This document shows, piece by piece, positions 21,703-33,815 of a DNA stretch of 64,000 bases; position 1 is the stretch's first letter; each line of letters opens with the position of its first letter. Made by a program: the position numbers and the translations under genes. The notes beneath the pieces were generated by a model, which was given only the letters and a program-made list of their open reading frames with translations, did not search any database and was not told where the DNA came from. This stretch comes from Aedes albopictus (lineage: Eukaryota; Arthropoda; Insecta; Diptera; Culicidae): the NCBI RefSeq assembly GCF_035046485.1, contig NC_085138.1, forward strand, positions 293,056,256 to 293,120,255. Reading direction: 5' to 3'.

Positions 21703-24700
21703 TACATCGGGAAAAAATGTAACGCAATGCTTTGAAAAAGGTTACAGTACTATTTAAAAAACTATCCTTTACCAAAATATTGTTTGTTGCAAAATAATTC
21801 CATTCATATTTACTTCTTTTTGTTGAAGCAAACCGTGAAAGATGTTTTGAAACCTAGTTGAAAAATTTTCCGTACTCGAAAAGACGTTGTGAGAAAAATG
21901 CTGAATGGAAACCAAAACATTTTCGAAGAAACTCAAAGATACAGAAATGGTTACAAAAAAATCCTGAACCTGTTTCCGAAGAAATTGCCGAAAAAGTTTC
22001 GAATGGAATACTGAATGATTTTTCAAAGAAGTTGCCGAATGAATTTTTAAAATAATGGCAATTTCACTTCCCAAAGTAATTTCCATTTGAAATTGTAAAG
22101 GAATTCCCAAAAGATACGTCGAAGGAATATCCAAAAGCATATGTGGAAGGGGTCCTTATCGGAATTGCCGAACGGGAAGATTCATTAGTTTTCAGAAATC
22201 AAACTTCCCACAAATATTGTTAGAAACTGTTTTTATGGACATGTGATTATTTCCTAGCAATAAAACAAATGGATTGTTGCTATTGATGTATGGTTCGAAT
22301 AAAAACTGCCTGTATCATCAAATCGTTCCCGAAATTCAATTTTCTATTTCACTATATGCTGTTTCAGACGAAAACGGTCAAAGAGTATTCTTAAGTAGTT
22401 TGGTAAAACAGAAGTTCATTGGTTAAAAAAAATAACGGTTCAAATAAGTTTAAAAATAATTTAGATTGCAAGAACTTCAGATCAGAAGAAACAATTTAGA
22501 GCCACTGTCATGTCCTGAGAGTTACAAAATTTTATGCATGAAAAGAAAATAATCCGATATTGCTACGTCTTTTCAGGTCTCAGATGATTCAAATTTAGTA
22601 CTTTGAAATATTGTGTCATGCCTTATGGTCGATGACATTCATCAATCTGCACATAAAGTTTAATAACCACTTCATTGCTGTTGCAGTAGTGTTAATTCGC
22701 GATAAAAAAATCCCGCTTTGTTCATTCATATGCGCTGATGGCTACCCCATTCCATGCATACCCTTTCTCTTTATCCACGTTGTCACACGTGATTCGGCCA
22801 AATCGTGACTTCGGGTTGTGTCAAGAAGGTACACCCGGAGCCTAATTGCGCTCATGTTTCTATTACTTACGGAAAGACGGGAATCCAACTAGCAAGCGGT
22901 GAGATCATGATATGTTAAACGATGTTCACGGATTCAACGGTCAAACCAACAGTAGTATGCATGAAAGCTTAGGGCGGCCAACAGTCTATAATGTCTCTTT
23001 GTTTAGAAATAGGAGATTTCCCACTGGCAGATCAGTACAATGCAAAACAGAACAAATCAGAAGGGCTGAATTGAATAAATGTCACTACTATTTGCAACAG
23101 AAACGTGAGATGGGCCATGGCCATTTACAACTAGTTTTAATTTAAATAATCTTTAGTTTTTAATCTACATATAGATCGTTATAAAATGAAATACTGGTAG
23201 TTTATAATAGTTTTCTTCCAAAAACTTTCCACATTCGGGGCACCATCCACAACCTTGAACATATGATAATAGCAATATCATAACGTTTCAAACTTTCCCT
23301 TTCACGTAAACAATCGCTATTTATCACACTTCCCATAATCACGACGCCTATCGAATATTACAGCCAGCGGCAGCACCTCTCCAGCAGCCATGTGCACCAC
23401 GATGCGGTTCTTAAACAGCAGCAGTGCTAACGCGTGCTTCTCCGTGGTAATCAATAGCGTCGTTAATTGGCATCTCCTCGTAATTGATTCGAAGCGTTTT
23501 CCACTTGAAATTTATAGATCCACCATCGCACACCCCACATCAATTTTTATTGGTACCCTCCATATGGTTGATGGGTCGGTCGATCGGGTGCATGTTTACT
23601 GGGCTAGTGAGTGTCTATTTTCCAGCCTTGCTCGCTCATCCATCGAAGGTACGCTGCACTATACCTTCCTCACTAAGACGAGAGGTGGCAGAGCGGTGGA
23701 AGCGTTGTGTACATGGGAATCATCCGTTTTTCTTGAAGGCATGACCATTGTCATGGCAGGTCGTGCCACTGATAGATCGATTATGGTCCTCAAGCGTACA
23801 GTTTCACTCACCTATTGCTTCGTTGATTGAGTTGAGCACACGAGCAGAGAAGCGGGAAATCTGAGGAAAACCGATGTAATCATGAGTGTTTATTTTTGCG
23901 GAAAAATTAACCTATCATCTGTGTAAACGTACGTTGTGCTGATGGTGCATCAATACCGAAACGAAGTCAATCGTCTTGATCGAAACGTGTGTAATGAGAT
24001 GATTGAGTAGATTGATTGTGTGTATTATGTTCGAATGCATTTATTTCTATTTTGGGAACTATTGGAAGGTGCAAAATGGCATTTTGAACCATTTACATAT
24101 ATTTATCCTGATTGCACAGCATTCACAGACGTAACTTCTTACGTCCGGTTTCCGCAAGTGAATGCACTGCACACACAATAACACATCCTATCAGTTGGAA
24201 TGACGCATTTTTCAGCTGCTCGAGACCATGTTGAACCTAATCAATCTCCAATTCCTCAATTTAGTCTACGGCAGTCAACAGCATGGTGCTGTCAAGGGGC
24301 TGACATACGAGGCACATAAATTGACGTGTGCTGCATGGTCACGACCAAACGGTACGCAGGCAGATCGGTAGCATTCCCGCTGAGAAATTCCTATATCCCA
24401 CTAAGTGTTAATGCTTAGGATCGGAGAACGGTATTTACGACTTTGACTTTTACGGGTGCTCATGTGATAGTGTGGTTTTCGAATGTTGCAAATAAATTCT
24501 TAGAACGCGTAGAACCTTAAAATCAACTCAGACGATATTGCAATCTTCTTTCTTCTATCGGAAAAATCACCTTAAATCTTCCAATTTTCGAACCTTTTTT
24601 TTTCACTCATCGTCAGTATCAGTATTGAACATAAGAAAAACGTATATTTACGCTACCTGTTTAATGCCTGTTGTCTTCAGTTAGCCTATTGGATAAGGAT

Positions 24701-25370
24701 TTGGATAGCCAATCTGGAGATAGCAGTTTGTTGGATTTCGGTGTGAAATTTTGTTTAAAAATGGTTTCTGCAAAAACGAAAAACATTTTCCACCATAAAA
24801 AAATTAGAAGATACCTTGATCCATACTACGTGTACGAAAACCGATTTCGAAAATATTGCTTCGTCATTTAATAAAAAATCATAAACCAAAAAGTGAGGAA
24901 ATGCTTCCAGTTTCGCCTTAAGGTGAAACATCAAGAAATTTCATTGCAATTTTGCATACAAACTTTAGAGGCACAAATCGAATAAACGAAGCATCGAATC
25001 ATGATACACTTGTTTATCCTGGATTTGCTCACTTGCACAAAGAGGTAGCTTTTTCAAATCGAGCGCATTTGTTTACGAGTTTTTAAGTTTGGTGCTCTTG
25101 AAAACGTGAGTAGGGGTCCAGGTCGGCCATTGTAGCAGCCATATTTGTATTTTCTGATATTTCTCCTTAACTAAACTGCCGTGAATCGCAAGTCAGTCCC
25201 ATATGTAAAAAGTAGGCATTGAGAAAATGGCCTCTGAAGTTTTCAAATTCGATTTCTATGCGAAACATGAAAAATCGCCATGAATTGAAAACTTTTGCGA
25301 TCATCATGAGCGGTTCCAAGCAACAGCATCAAAATTAAGGAAATTTTTTAATTCATGATTTTCTATTGAA
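21703..25370. other. Unannotated AT-rich DNA with one degenerate repeat block
   Basis: 21769-22160 holds short degenerate units (TTCCGAAGAA, GAATTCCCAAA). 22560-24560 shows no repeats; 23330-23830 is GC-richer and open for 146 codons on the plus strand without recognisable domains. 24560-25370 is AT-rich. No exon, RNA gene or transposon can be supported. Confidence 0.5.
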
Positions 25371-25793
25371 CTGAAACTTTGCACAGTTTTTCAGTTCCAT
25401 CTAAATCGCCATTTTTCGATATCAAATTTTTATTTTGAATCACGACTAACTTTTCAAAAGGGTGTATGTGAAAATGGTTAAAAAATATTCAAAAATCTGC
25501 ACAGCCAAAATGGTTCGTTCGATTGCTATGAATTTTTCAGCAAAGTTAGATAACTAAATGGTGATTCCTAAGAAAATATACACTGTAAAAAAAAAATCTT
25601 TTTTACATGAAAAAATATAATTTTTGCCACAAAAATTCAAATAACTCAAAACCCTATCTTTTTACCAACGTATTTTTTTTAGGGAAGACGGTCCATTGTA
25701 TTAGCAATCTACCATAAAAATTTGGTGATGGTAAACTAATAAACAAAAAAGTTATGACAATTCAAACATTTCACAATTTTCACATTTAGTAAT
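25371..25793. repeat. Left arm of a widely spaced inverted repeat
   Basis: This stretch is similar to the reverse complement of 32962-33383, sharing for example CTGAAACTTTGCACAGTTTT, AACTTTTCAAAAGGGTGTAT and AAAACCCTATCTTTTTACCA. The arms are about 420 bp and 7.2 kb apart. The arm stops where the GCCTTTCTCG element begins. Confidence 0.85.
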
Positions 25794-25928
25794 ATTTTTT
25801 GCCTTTCTCGTACACCAAGTGTACTGGAAAGGCTATATGTTCACTCCAAAAATGACTTTTTGATAGGAGGCTCGGAGGGTCGAGTCACATATACCAATCA
25901 ACTCAGCTCGACGAATTGAGGTGATGTC

Positions 25929-25981
25929 TGTATGTGTGTATGTATGTGTGTATGTATGTGTGTGTGTATGTGTGTGTGTGT
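25929..25981. repeat. TGTA/TGTG microsatellite
   Basis: Alternating TGTATG and TGTG units over about 53 bases. Confidence 0.9.
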
Positions 25982-26129
25982 ACAAAAAAACTCACATCAC
26001 TTTTTGGCAGTAAACTTCAACCGATTTTAATGACCGACGGTTTATTCGACGCGGAATCTGGTCCCATTGTTTCCTATTGAAAATGGTTCGGATCGGTCCA
26101 GCCGTTCCGGAGTTATGGCCATTTAGGTG

Positions 26130-27110
26130 TTCCGGAACGGTACCCCAGGAAGGGACCAGATATGAAAATGCATCAAACCTATGCATGCGACACATCAAAC
26201 CACGGCATTTTCGATAACCTGATGAGCGGTAAGCAGAAAAATAGTCTAGGACCATATCTGAACCGGTAGTGTTCCGGAACCGGTTCCGGGTGTCCCGCCG
26301 GAAGTGGCAAATATCAAAGTGAACCAAACCCATGCATGAGACACATCAAACCACGGCATTTTCGATAACCTGATGAGCGGTAAGCAGGAAAATAGTCTCA
26401 GACCATATCTGAATCGGTAGTGTTCCCGAACCGGTTCTGGGCGTCCCGCTGGAAGTAGCCAAATATACAATTGTACCAAACCCGTGCAAGCGACACATCA
26501 AACCACGGCATTTTAGATGACCTGATGGACAATGAGCAGGAAAATCATCTCAGACCATATCTGAACCGGTAGTGTCCCGGAACCGGTTCTAGGCGTTCCA
26601 CTGGAAGTGGTCATAAATACAATTGAACCAAACCCATGCATGCGACACATCAAACCACGGCATTTTCGATGACCTGGTGGACAATGAGCAGGAAAACCAT
26701 CTCAGACCATATCTGAACCGGTAGTGTTCCGGAACCGATTCTAGTCGTCCCGCTAGAAGTGGCCAAATATACAATTGAACCAAACCCATGCATGCGGCAC
26801 ATCAAACCACGGCATTTTCGATGACCTGATGGATAATGAGCAGGAAAATCATCTCAGACCATATATGAACCGGTAGTGTTCCGGAACCGGTTCTAGGCGT
26901 CCCGCTGGAAGTGGCCAAACATACAATTGAACCAAACTCATACATGCGACACATCAAACCACGGCATTTTCGATGACCTGATAGACAATGAGCAGGAAAA
27001 CCATCTCAGACCATATATGAACCAGTAGTGTTCCGGAACCCGTTCCAGGGTTCCCGCCGAAGTGGTTAAATCTGAAAAAGAAACAAACCCGTACATGCGT
27101 CACATCAAAT
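26130..27110. repeat. 152-bp tandem repeat array
   Basis: The motif CACATCAAACCACGGCATTT starts at 26191, 26342, 26494, 26646, 26798, 26950 and, degenerate, 27101, giving periods of 151-152 bp. Each unit also holds GAACCGGTAGTGTTCCGGAA. The short minus-strand frames here are repeat by-products. Confidence 0.95.
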
Positions 27111-28380
27111 AGCGGCTTTTTATATTACCTAATGAACGGCCAGCAAGTGTTTCGGAATCGGTTTTGAGTGGCCGGAAGAGGCCAAATGTAAAAGTAAACC
27201 AAAGCCAGGCATGTGACACATCAAATCGTGTCTTTTGCGATAACCTGATGAACAGTTAGCTAGAAAACAGCCTTACGTCTCACTAAAGACAAACGGTAGT
27301 GTTCCGGAATTGGTTCTGAGAGTCCCATCAAAATCCTTCAATTTGCAGCGTTTTTGGTTAACCGATGAGCAGTTGACAAGACAATAATGTTAGGCCATAT
27401 TTGGTTCAGCCGGTAGTTACCCGGAATCAGATACGGGTAGTAAAATGTAAAACTTAACCAAACCCATGGATGCGGTACATCAAATCACGACCAGTCTTGT
27501 AAACATTCGACACTTTTCACTACCTTCATTTCGTTGCCGCAGTCGGGTGTCAGTCGGCTTTGTTACATTCGTGCGCTATCGTTACCTCTTACCTACACAC
27601 AACACGAGCAGTAGAACGAAGATCAATAAACATAAGAAAGGGTCAAATCAATGTCATCTGACACGATGACATGTGTCTTTACGCATAGATTTTCAGCCAA
27701 TTCCGATTATGAATGTTAATATTAGTTTATTATTGCATGTTGCATTGAATACGACACACATATGGGCAACATAGCTCTTATTATGGAAGAAGAGAGGAAT
27801 AACAAAAGCCGAACCGTCTCCCGAAGCCGCTATCGTGGTGAAGTGCATTCGTTTGACATTTTTGTTTCGATCAGTAGTTTGATTGCTTGTGTTGCGAATG
27901 TCGGAGACAAAGGAGGCCGAATATCGACGAAAAGGTTCAAATGACTGTGATCTCTAACAAGACTAATCACGACTTATCGACAACCTGATGGAAAAATAGG
28001 GTCAGACCACATTAGATTTCCGGTAGTGTTGCGGGTTCAGTTGTGGCTTCGAAAGTGGTTAGAAGTAAAAGTGAAGCATTCATGCGATATATCAAATCGC
28101 GGTGATTAGGTAAAGGTGAATAAATAGCAATAAAATATTCTCAGACCATAATTGGGACAACCGGTAGTGTCATGGTCCATGACTCATGGAATCAGATCCG
28201 GCTATCCCACTGGAAATTACCAAATATAAAAATGAACCAAACCCATTCATACGACACATCAGATCGCAGATTTTTTGATAATCTAATGAACAGTTATCAA
28301 GAAAATAGCCTTAGATCACATTAGAGACTAGCTGTTGTGTAGCAGAACCAACGTTCATGTGAAAAAATAAATAGTGGCTT
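27111..28380. repeat. Diverged continuation of the 152-bp array
   Basis: Degraded units with deletions continue (CACATCAAAT at 27217, TACATCAAATCACG at about 27477, ATATCAAATCGCGG at about 28088, CACATCAGATCGCAG at about 28255). They are interrupted by a dispersed repeat at 27487-27975. Confidence 0.75.
27487..27975 (+). repeat. Dispersed repeat, copy 1
   Basis: From AACATTCGACACTTTTC to GTGATCTCTAAC this matches the reverse complement of 39952-40425. Both copies hold a short frame of about 60 codons, but nearly all differences between them change amino acids, so no protein constraint is evident. Confidence 0.85.
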
Positions 28381-28680
28381 TGTTTAATGGCCTGATAAAC
28401 ATTAGGTATGAACAACAGTGACGAATAGGTCTAAGTTCTCATTATATGCGAACAAAATATAGACAAAACTAAAGCGATCTCATCAAATCGTACCATTTCA
28501 GATTCCTAAGGTGTAAATTTATAGCAGGATGGGTCAACGTTGAATGGAAAAATAAGAATTTGATCGCGTCTAAAGGAGATGGTGGCTGTTTTAATGAATT
28601 TTGAGCTCTAAAACTACGTAAAACAAGTGTATTTGGTATGGGAAATATGTTCGGAGTCCACCAGAGTATCCAAGATAGCG

Positions 28681-28708
28681 CACAGTGGCCGGAAGCCGGA
28701 CAAAACCT
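28681..28708 (+). other. RSS-like left terminus, 12-nt spacer
   Basis: Heptamer CACAGTG (28681-28687), spacer GCCGGAAGCCGG (28688-28699, 12 nt), nonamer-like ACAAAACCT (28700-28708). The nonamer matches the vertebrate consensus ACAAAAACC at seven of nine positions. Confidence 0.8.
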
Positions 28709-30817
28709 CAAAAATCGACTTCAATATTTTATTTTTCTAATATTTTTCTTCCATTATAGATACTTTAACTAAGAAAACCCCAAATTTTCAAGAGATTTTG
28801 TCGAAAATTGAGTCTTGTAGATTTTTTCAAAGTTGAAGTTTTATGTCCTACAATATTAGTATTTATTGTCTTTATTTTATGAGCTTCCTTCAAGAGTTCG
28901 ATGTAAAAGTTAGGAAGACTTGAATAATGTGACAATATTTTTTATGTTTTTGGGTATGAATAACCATTACATTTCAGGGATTGTTTGCAATTCAATCACA
29001 AAATTATTATGTTTTTACAATATGCAAACATATTGACTTTTATGAAATTTTGAAGAAAAACTTCGTATTAAAGAGATCCAGTACTTGTTTAGGAAACATC
29101 AGAAAATGACGCCGTATCCCGAATCTGACGTGCAATTTTGTCTAGTTTTTGGCTATATAGGCCACTGTTTGCGCATTTTTGCGCTAAGCGCGGAATTTTT
29201 TTTTTTATTTATCAGGTCACAATGGAGCCGCATGGTTGTGGAGGAAGTGATATTGTTTGAAGTTTAAATTTTATCTTAACATAGTTCAAATTGACTTCAG
29301 AATACTATCAATTTAGTGTAATTTTCATTCTTGTAAGAGACTTTCACCAAGTCAGAAGAGGGGGGGGGGGCTTGTCTGATAATGTAATAATGTAATGGTC
29401 ACAGCTTTAACATTTTTTTTATTATTTTTTTTTAATATTATTTTATTTTTTGACAGAAAAACACAAAAAGGTGGGTGCTCCAGTTTAAAACAGTAACCTG
29501 GAGAGGAAAGGAGTGATGACTAAGTATGAATAAACCTTTATTTTCTTTGACACTACCCACATGTTGCTTCACCAGGTACAACTAACTCTTTACCACCTTC
29601 AAAATAAAAAAAAGACAAAAACAACCGTAAAACATGTAAAAATAACTACAAACCATTGCTCATTGATTTTCTTACACTGGTTGTTTCTTCGGTTCTTTTT
29701 AATCGTTAGAATTGCCCAACAACCTTGGAAGCAATCTTTTCACGAACTTCTATCGAAGTTTTAATATATAGTGACACAAATTCGTCGACATCTACGTGTT
29801 TCTTTTCTACACGCACATTGCTACAGTTCAAAGCAACAATCATCTAAAAAAATATATAAAAGGAATTCAGTAAACGGCGTTGAACGCTACGTTAAATATT
29901 TGTCTGCGTAAACGTCGCGATCACCAAGGCAATCTTTGAATATTTTAATCGCAATTTTATGAAACGAACATTTTACGCTCTTTAGTGAAACCCCTTTTAT
30001 TGGTTTTTTAAACTTTAAGTTTTATTATATGTTATTCATGCAGTTTCGTTAAACACATTTCTACTGAACGACACACAGAGTGATAAAGATTTTGAAAACA
30101 TTTGCTGGAACTCTACTGTTCATAAATATGATTATCGATCTCTGATGATCGTTTATCAAAAACTCCCTTCAATATTGCGAATATGAATTGCCAATTCTTG
30201 ATAGATAGGGTTGTTTCGGTTGCTTCGACAAGTGATAGCAGGGATCGATGTACCTTAAACCCCGAACTCGGAAGAGCATATATGAAGTTGTTGAAACGAG
30301 ATTGATAAAAAGCAGTTTTAATTTTACGTAGTTCACTATATTAGACTATCTGACCCCATAACGATTGAATTAACACCTCCGTGCAGCCACCGTAAAATGT
30401 CACGTGGTCTATGGGCAGTCCCTGAGAATAGACCACGTCTTGTCAGCCAACATTAGTGTGTATCTGAATTGATCCATTGAAAGAAAACGTAGATAAACGA
30501 TTTTTTTCCAATGATTTATGTAGTTTTGAAGATTTTGGACCACCCTAACAGCAACAAATACACAATAATAGTTTATTTCATACATAATTTAAGAACCCCC
30601 CAATTTAAAAGCTTAATCAAAACTACGTTCAAAAAGCACATTGTGATAGCTTATTATCGATTATTTTTACATGCTTTCCATAATCAGCAGATTTCAAAAT
30701 TTTGAACCACCCTAATATAGTAAAATCAAAATGTATGATAAGTTCCATATCAGAAATAGATTTAGGGAACTAAAATTATCATAACCTGTGAATTTTAGCA
30801 ATTTCGGTTTACATTTG

Positions 30818-30856
30818 AGGTTTTGTCCGACTTTTGTATGGAGGCCCGCCACTGTG
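30818..30856 (-). other. RSS-like right terminus, 23-nt spacer
   Basis: On the minus strand: CACAGTG (30856-30850), a 23-nt spacer (30849-30827), then ACAAAACCT (30826-30818). Same heptamer and nonamer as the left end, displaced by 11 bp, about one helical turn. Confidence 0.8.
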
Positions 30857-30861
30857 TAGCG

Positions 30862-31300
30862 GTCCAAAGTCCAAGATAATGGCCCAGTATTCAAGTTAGT
30901 GCCTATTTTATAGGATTTTTAATTCTTGCATTATGGGCATATTGTGTATGAAAATATGTCCAGAATTCAAAATTTGTAACCAGAAAACCCAAGCTATGCG
31001 CTGTTTTACAAGGTCTGCAATATGACTATAGTTTGAATGGGGAAGAATGCCGGTCTTCGTCCAAAACTGGTAACCAGAAAATCATAAACGACATGCCAAA
31101 ATTCAATACGGCGACTTTTTTATGTAATTGTAGGTGCAGAGTCCAAAAATGAATACCAGAACATCCAAGATGGTGTCTCAATGTTCAAGATGGCGGTTAG
31201 TTTAGTTGGGGTAGATATCCGGAGTCATAAAATGATGACCGGAAAATCTAAAACGACGTTTCAAAATTTTGCGGCTTTATGACACTTGTTTGGTTTGAGT
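30862..31300. repeat. Degenerate tandem repeat of about 83-94 bp
   Basis: CCAGAAAA or CCGGAAAAT recurs at 30980, 31074, 31156 and 31239, with CCAAGATGG-like text between. A further unit, interrupted by the Transib-like element, is seen at 28651-28680 plus 30862. Confidence 0.75.
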
Positions 31301-31465
31301 TTTGGATCGTTGTCTTATATTTTCTGAATATTGGATGTTATGCTAATATAAAATGTATCCATATTGAGTAGATTTAGCAAGCAGTTTTCATTTTGTATTT
31401 ATGTCAATGTCATCAACATGTCGCTCGAGTTTTGTTGAAAGGATATTTTAAAGCACGAGAAAGGC

Positions 31466-32281
31466 ACCATCACCGCTAGGTGGATTAATTAGGGTTTTTT
31501 TTTTCAGTGTAAATTTTTTCGGCCGGAAATCGCAGTTTGATGCTGATTTTATTGTTAATGGCCTTGCGTGAGTAAAACAAGCAGTTTTTTTATGTATTAT
31601 GTATATTATATGTACAGTAATGTTCCGATTTTATCACGCCCTCCGCGCATTAGTCGTTTATTCATTAATCTGCTGTTACATTTGAGGACAAGTGTTTTCC
31701 CTCTTCTTCAAGATGAATGTTGAAAGCGTGTTTTGCAACGTTAAAATATTGAAATGGGTATAGATGTTGAAGAATATTTCTTAGCATTTTTGAAAAGGGG
31801 CGTGATTAAATTGTTTAAACAGATGTCGCTGATGGTACGGTGGCATGACTCTCTGCACTTAGCACTTCTGGCAATTTCTCAGTTGTTATCGTTTTCGAAC
31901 TTCCTGCGCCCTGCTTTACCAATGATATACAGCTGGCTCGTTTGTCAAAGGACGTGAAAATGCGTAAATTTGTATTCAATGTGGACATTTGGGCATAACC
32001 AGTCTCTTTCAGTTTATCTATGGTGCTTTCGGTGAGATTTCGTAACTCTTTTGAACATTTTTTTTTCATCAAACGGTCTACAAGAGAGCGTTGAGTTGAA
32101 GACCTTTGAGAAAGCGATTGTTCATGTTGTTCGTTAGATTATAACATACAAAATCACTTATTAGTTTTAACTGACTAGTTTGGTGTTGTTTGCTTGGTTG
32201 AAGAAAAAATTTACTATAAAATCTTTAATATCCATAGCCGTAGTATTTTTTGCTTTTTCGTGAGCATTGTCATGGCATGTA
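31466..32281. other. AT-rich DNA with a possible pogo-like end
   Basis: TACAGTAATGTTCCGATTTT at about 31613 has the look of a Tc1/pogo-type terminus (TA then CAGT). No matching inverted end is found before 32281. Nothing else recognised. Confidence 0.3.
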
Positions 32282-32543
32282 TACAGACAATCAAACGTAA
32301 CACTGACGAAATTTTCATTGACCACGTCTTTAACGATCATTTTGAATCTTGGTTGTTGCTTTCATAACCAGAAGAGCGCCCATCGTTTTTCATTGCGTTT
32401 GACGTTTCACACTAGCGCCTTCTGATGACGATATTGCACAACGCAGTGTTTCGTGAAACATTGCCACCAGGTGGTGGTAGTGTAAACTGGGCAATGGATT
32501 TTCACGAAAATTGTTCTAGGCGTTTCGTCTGTTTGTCTGTGGT
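32282..32543. mobile_element. MITE, CAGAC(A/G)...GTAACACT family, copy 1
   Basis: Left ACAGACAATCAAACGTAACA pairs imperfectly with the right end GTCTGTTTGTCTGTGG. Same family as 35119-35368, sharing the ACGTAACACT subterminal motif. Possible 5-bp duplication ATGTA. Confidence 0.6.
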
Positions 32544-32961
32544 ATGTACCTCTCATGCATTTGTTGTTGTTGAAGTTACTCGCATTCTTCCGATCATAAA
32601 GTCTGTTCTCTAAGAGGAAATTTTTTTTTGCAGATAAACTAGACGTATACGCGTATATAAAACTTTTATTATACAGCTTTTGTCTTAAAAATAAGTTTAA
32701 TTCAATTTTTCTTATAATCAACAACTTTTCAACACTATCATTTTTCACCAGTCACGTACAATAAAAACTATGACACTCTCAATATTTTTGATCACAACAC
32801 TGGATCGCGTCTAAGTTTCAAATAGATACTATATTAGTTATGAATAATCAAACAAAAATATCATGAAAACAACTTGTTTAATTCAGGCGGTAGCCTTTAC
32901 AATAAAATCAGCATCAAAATATAATTCTCGACATAATTTACACAGAAAAAAAATTTTTTTG
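32544..32961. other. AT-rich DNA without recognised features
   Basis: Nothing supportable; low complexity A/T runs only. Confidence 0.5.
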
Positions 32962-33383
32962 TTATTAAATGTAAAAATTGTGAAATGTTTAAAATGTCAT
33001 AACTTTTTTGTTTATCAGTTTACCATCACCAAAATTTTATGGTAGATAGCTGATATAATAGGCCATTTCCCCTAAAAAAATGACGTTGGTAAAAAGATAG
33101 GGTTTTGAGATATTTGAGTTTTTGTGACAAAGATCATATTTTTTTATAGTAAAAAAAGAAATTTTTTACAGTGTATATTTTCTAAGGAATCGTCATTTAG
33201 TTATCTAACTTTGCTGAAAAATTCATAACAATCTAACAATCCGTTTTTGCTGTGCAGCTTTTAGAATATTTTTGAACTATTGTCGCATACACCCTTTTGA
33301 AAAGTTAGTCGTGAGTGAATATGAAGGTTTAATATCGAAAAATGGCGATTTAGATGAAATTGAAAAACTGTGCAAAGTTTCAG
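32962..33383. repeat. Right arm of the widely spaced inverted repeat
   Basis: Reverse-complement partner of 25371-25793, similar throughout with scattered substitutions. Confidence 0.85.
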
Positions 33384-33499
33384 ATATATTTGAAATGGTC
33401 GCTCAGGATCGACTGACAAGACTCCGTGGAATTCCTCTCATGAAACTTTCACATATTGTTCAAACGTGAAAGCGTAACAGTGAAAAATATAAAACTGGC

Positions 33500-33815
33500 T
33501 AAAATAGTGTTAGGTTTTGTACTGGAGGGTGCACATTGTGGCACGATTCCCGACCAATTTGTCCGTTTTGCGGAGGGCATGGATATTATTGCTAGAACAT
33601 TTGGAACGGTGGCAGAACTGTACACTCGCCTTAAACGTGAAGCAGAAAAGGTCGGACTCACGGTGAACGCAAAAAGATTCACCCTCGCATCAAATGTACC
33701 ATGTACATGCTGATAAGACCGGTAGCTCTCTGCAGGCACGAGAACAGGACTATATTCGAGGAGGACATGCACGCACTGAAAGTGTTCGACCGCCGGGTAC
33801 CCAACAATTTTTGCT
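33500..33815 (+). pseudogene. RTE-like LINE reverse transcriptase fragment
   Basis: Plus-strand frame reads FVRFAEGMDIIARTFGTV, then LKREAEKVGLTVNAKRF, and in another frame LIRPVALCRHENRTIFEEDM and ALKVFDRR. The catalytic FADD is FAEG and the two parts are out of frame, so it is dead. Same LINE type as at 12310, 40850 and 63600. Confidence 0.8.

Larger units (their letters stand above)
28681..30856. mobile_element. 2176-bp Transib-like non-autonomous element with 12/23 RSS-like ends
   Basis: Ends read CACAGTGG at 28681 and CCACTGTG at 30856 and are flanked by a perfect 5-bp duplication TAGCG (28676-28680, 30857-30861). CACAGTG-type heptamers and 5-bp GC-containing duplications are hallmarks of Transib elements, the family from which RAG1 and V(D)J signals descend. 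Both ends carry ACAAAACCT followed by CAAA. It is 12 nt from the heptamer on the left and 23 nt on the right. No transposase frame is present; interior frames are below 70 codons. It interrupts a tandem repeat whose unit reads through the duplication. Confidence 0.85.
25801..31465. mobile_element. Composite element with GCCTTTCTCGT inverted ends
   Basis: Begins GCCTTTCTCGTACACC at 25801 and ends CACGAGAAAGGC at 31465. It appears inserted into the AT-rich repeat whose left arm ends at 25793, since the repeat-like TTTTCAGTGTAAA resumes at about 31500. Inside lie a GT microsatellite, a 152-bp tandem array, an array of about 83 bp and the Transib-like element. No transposase found. Boundaries are inferred from short ends only. 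Confidence 0.55.

Noticed and set aside
23390..23830. 146-codon plus-strand frame
   Set aside because: No domain, no flanking splice signals I can defend, and an overlapping frame of 86 codons. Left as unique DNA.
26246..26789. Repeated minus-strand frames (MVQLYIWLLPAGRPE and similar)
   Set aside because: Products of the 152-bp tandem repeat; the unit length is not a multiple of three.
26130..27110. CRISPR-like array
   Set aside because: Units are 152 bp, contiguous and homologous along their full length, with no repeat-spacer alternation; the genome is eukaryotic.
27762..27944. 60-codon frame conserved with 39970-40155 (VHSFDIFVS, NVGDKGG)
   Set aside because: Codon-by-codon comparison of the two copies shows about 14 replacement differences and only one silent, plus a three-base indel. 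One copy also lacks an ATG. Similarity is at DNA level from a shared repeat, not protein constraint.
31815..32072. 85-codon minus-strand frame near a pogo-like end, considered as transposase tail
   Set aside because: No helix-turn-helix or DDE motif, and only one element end found.
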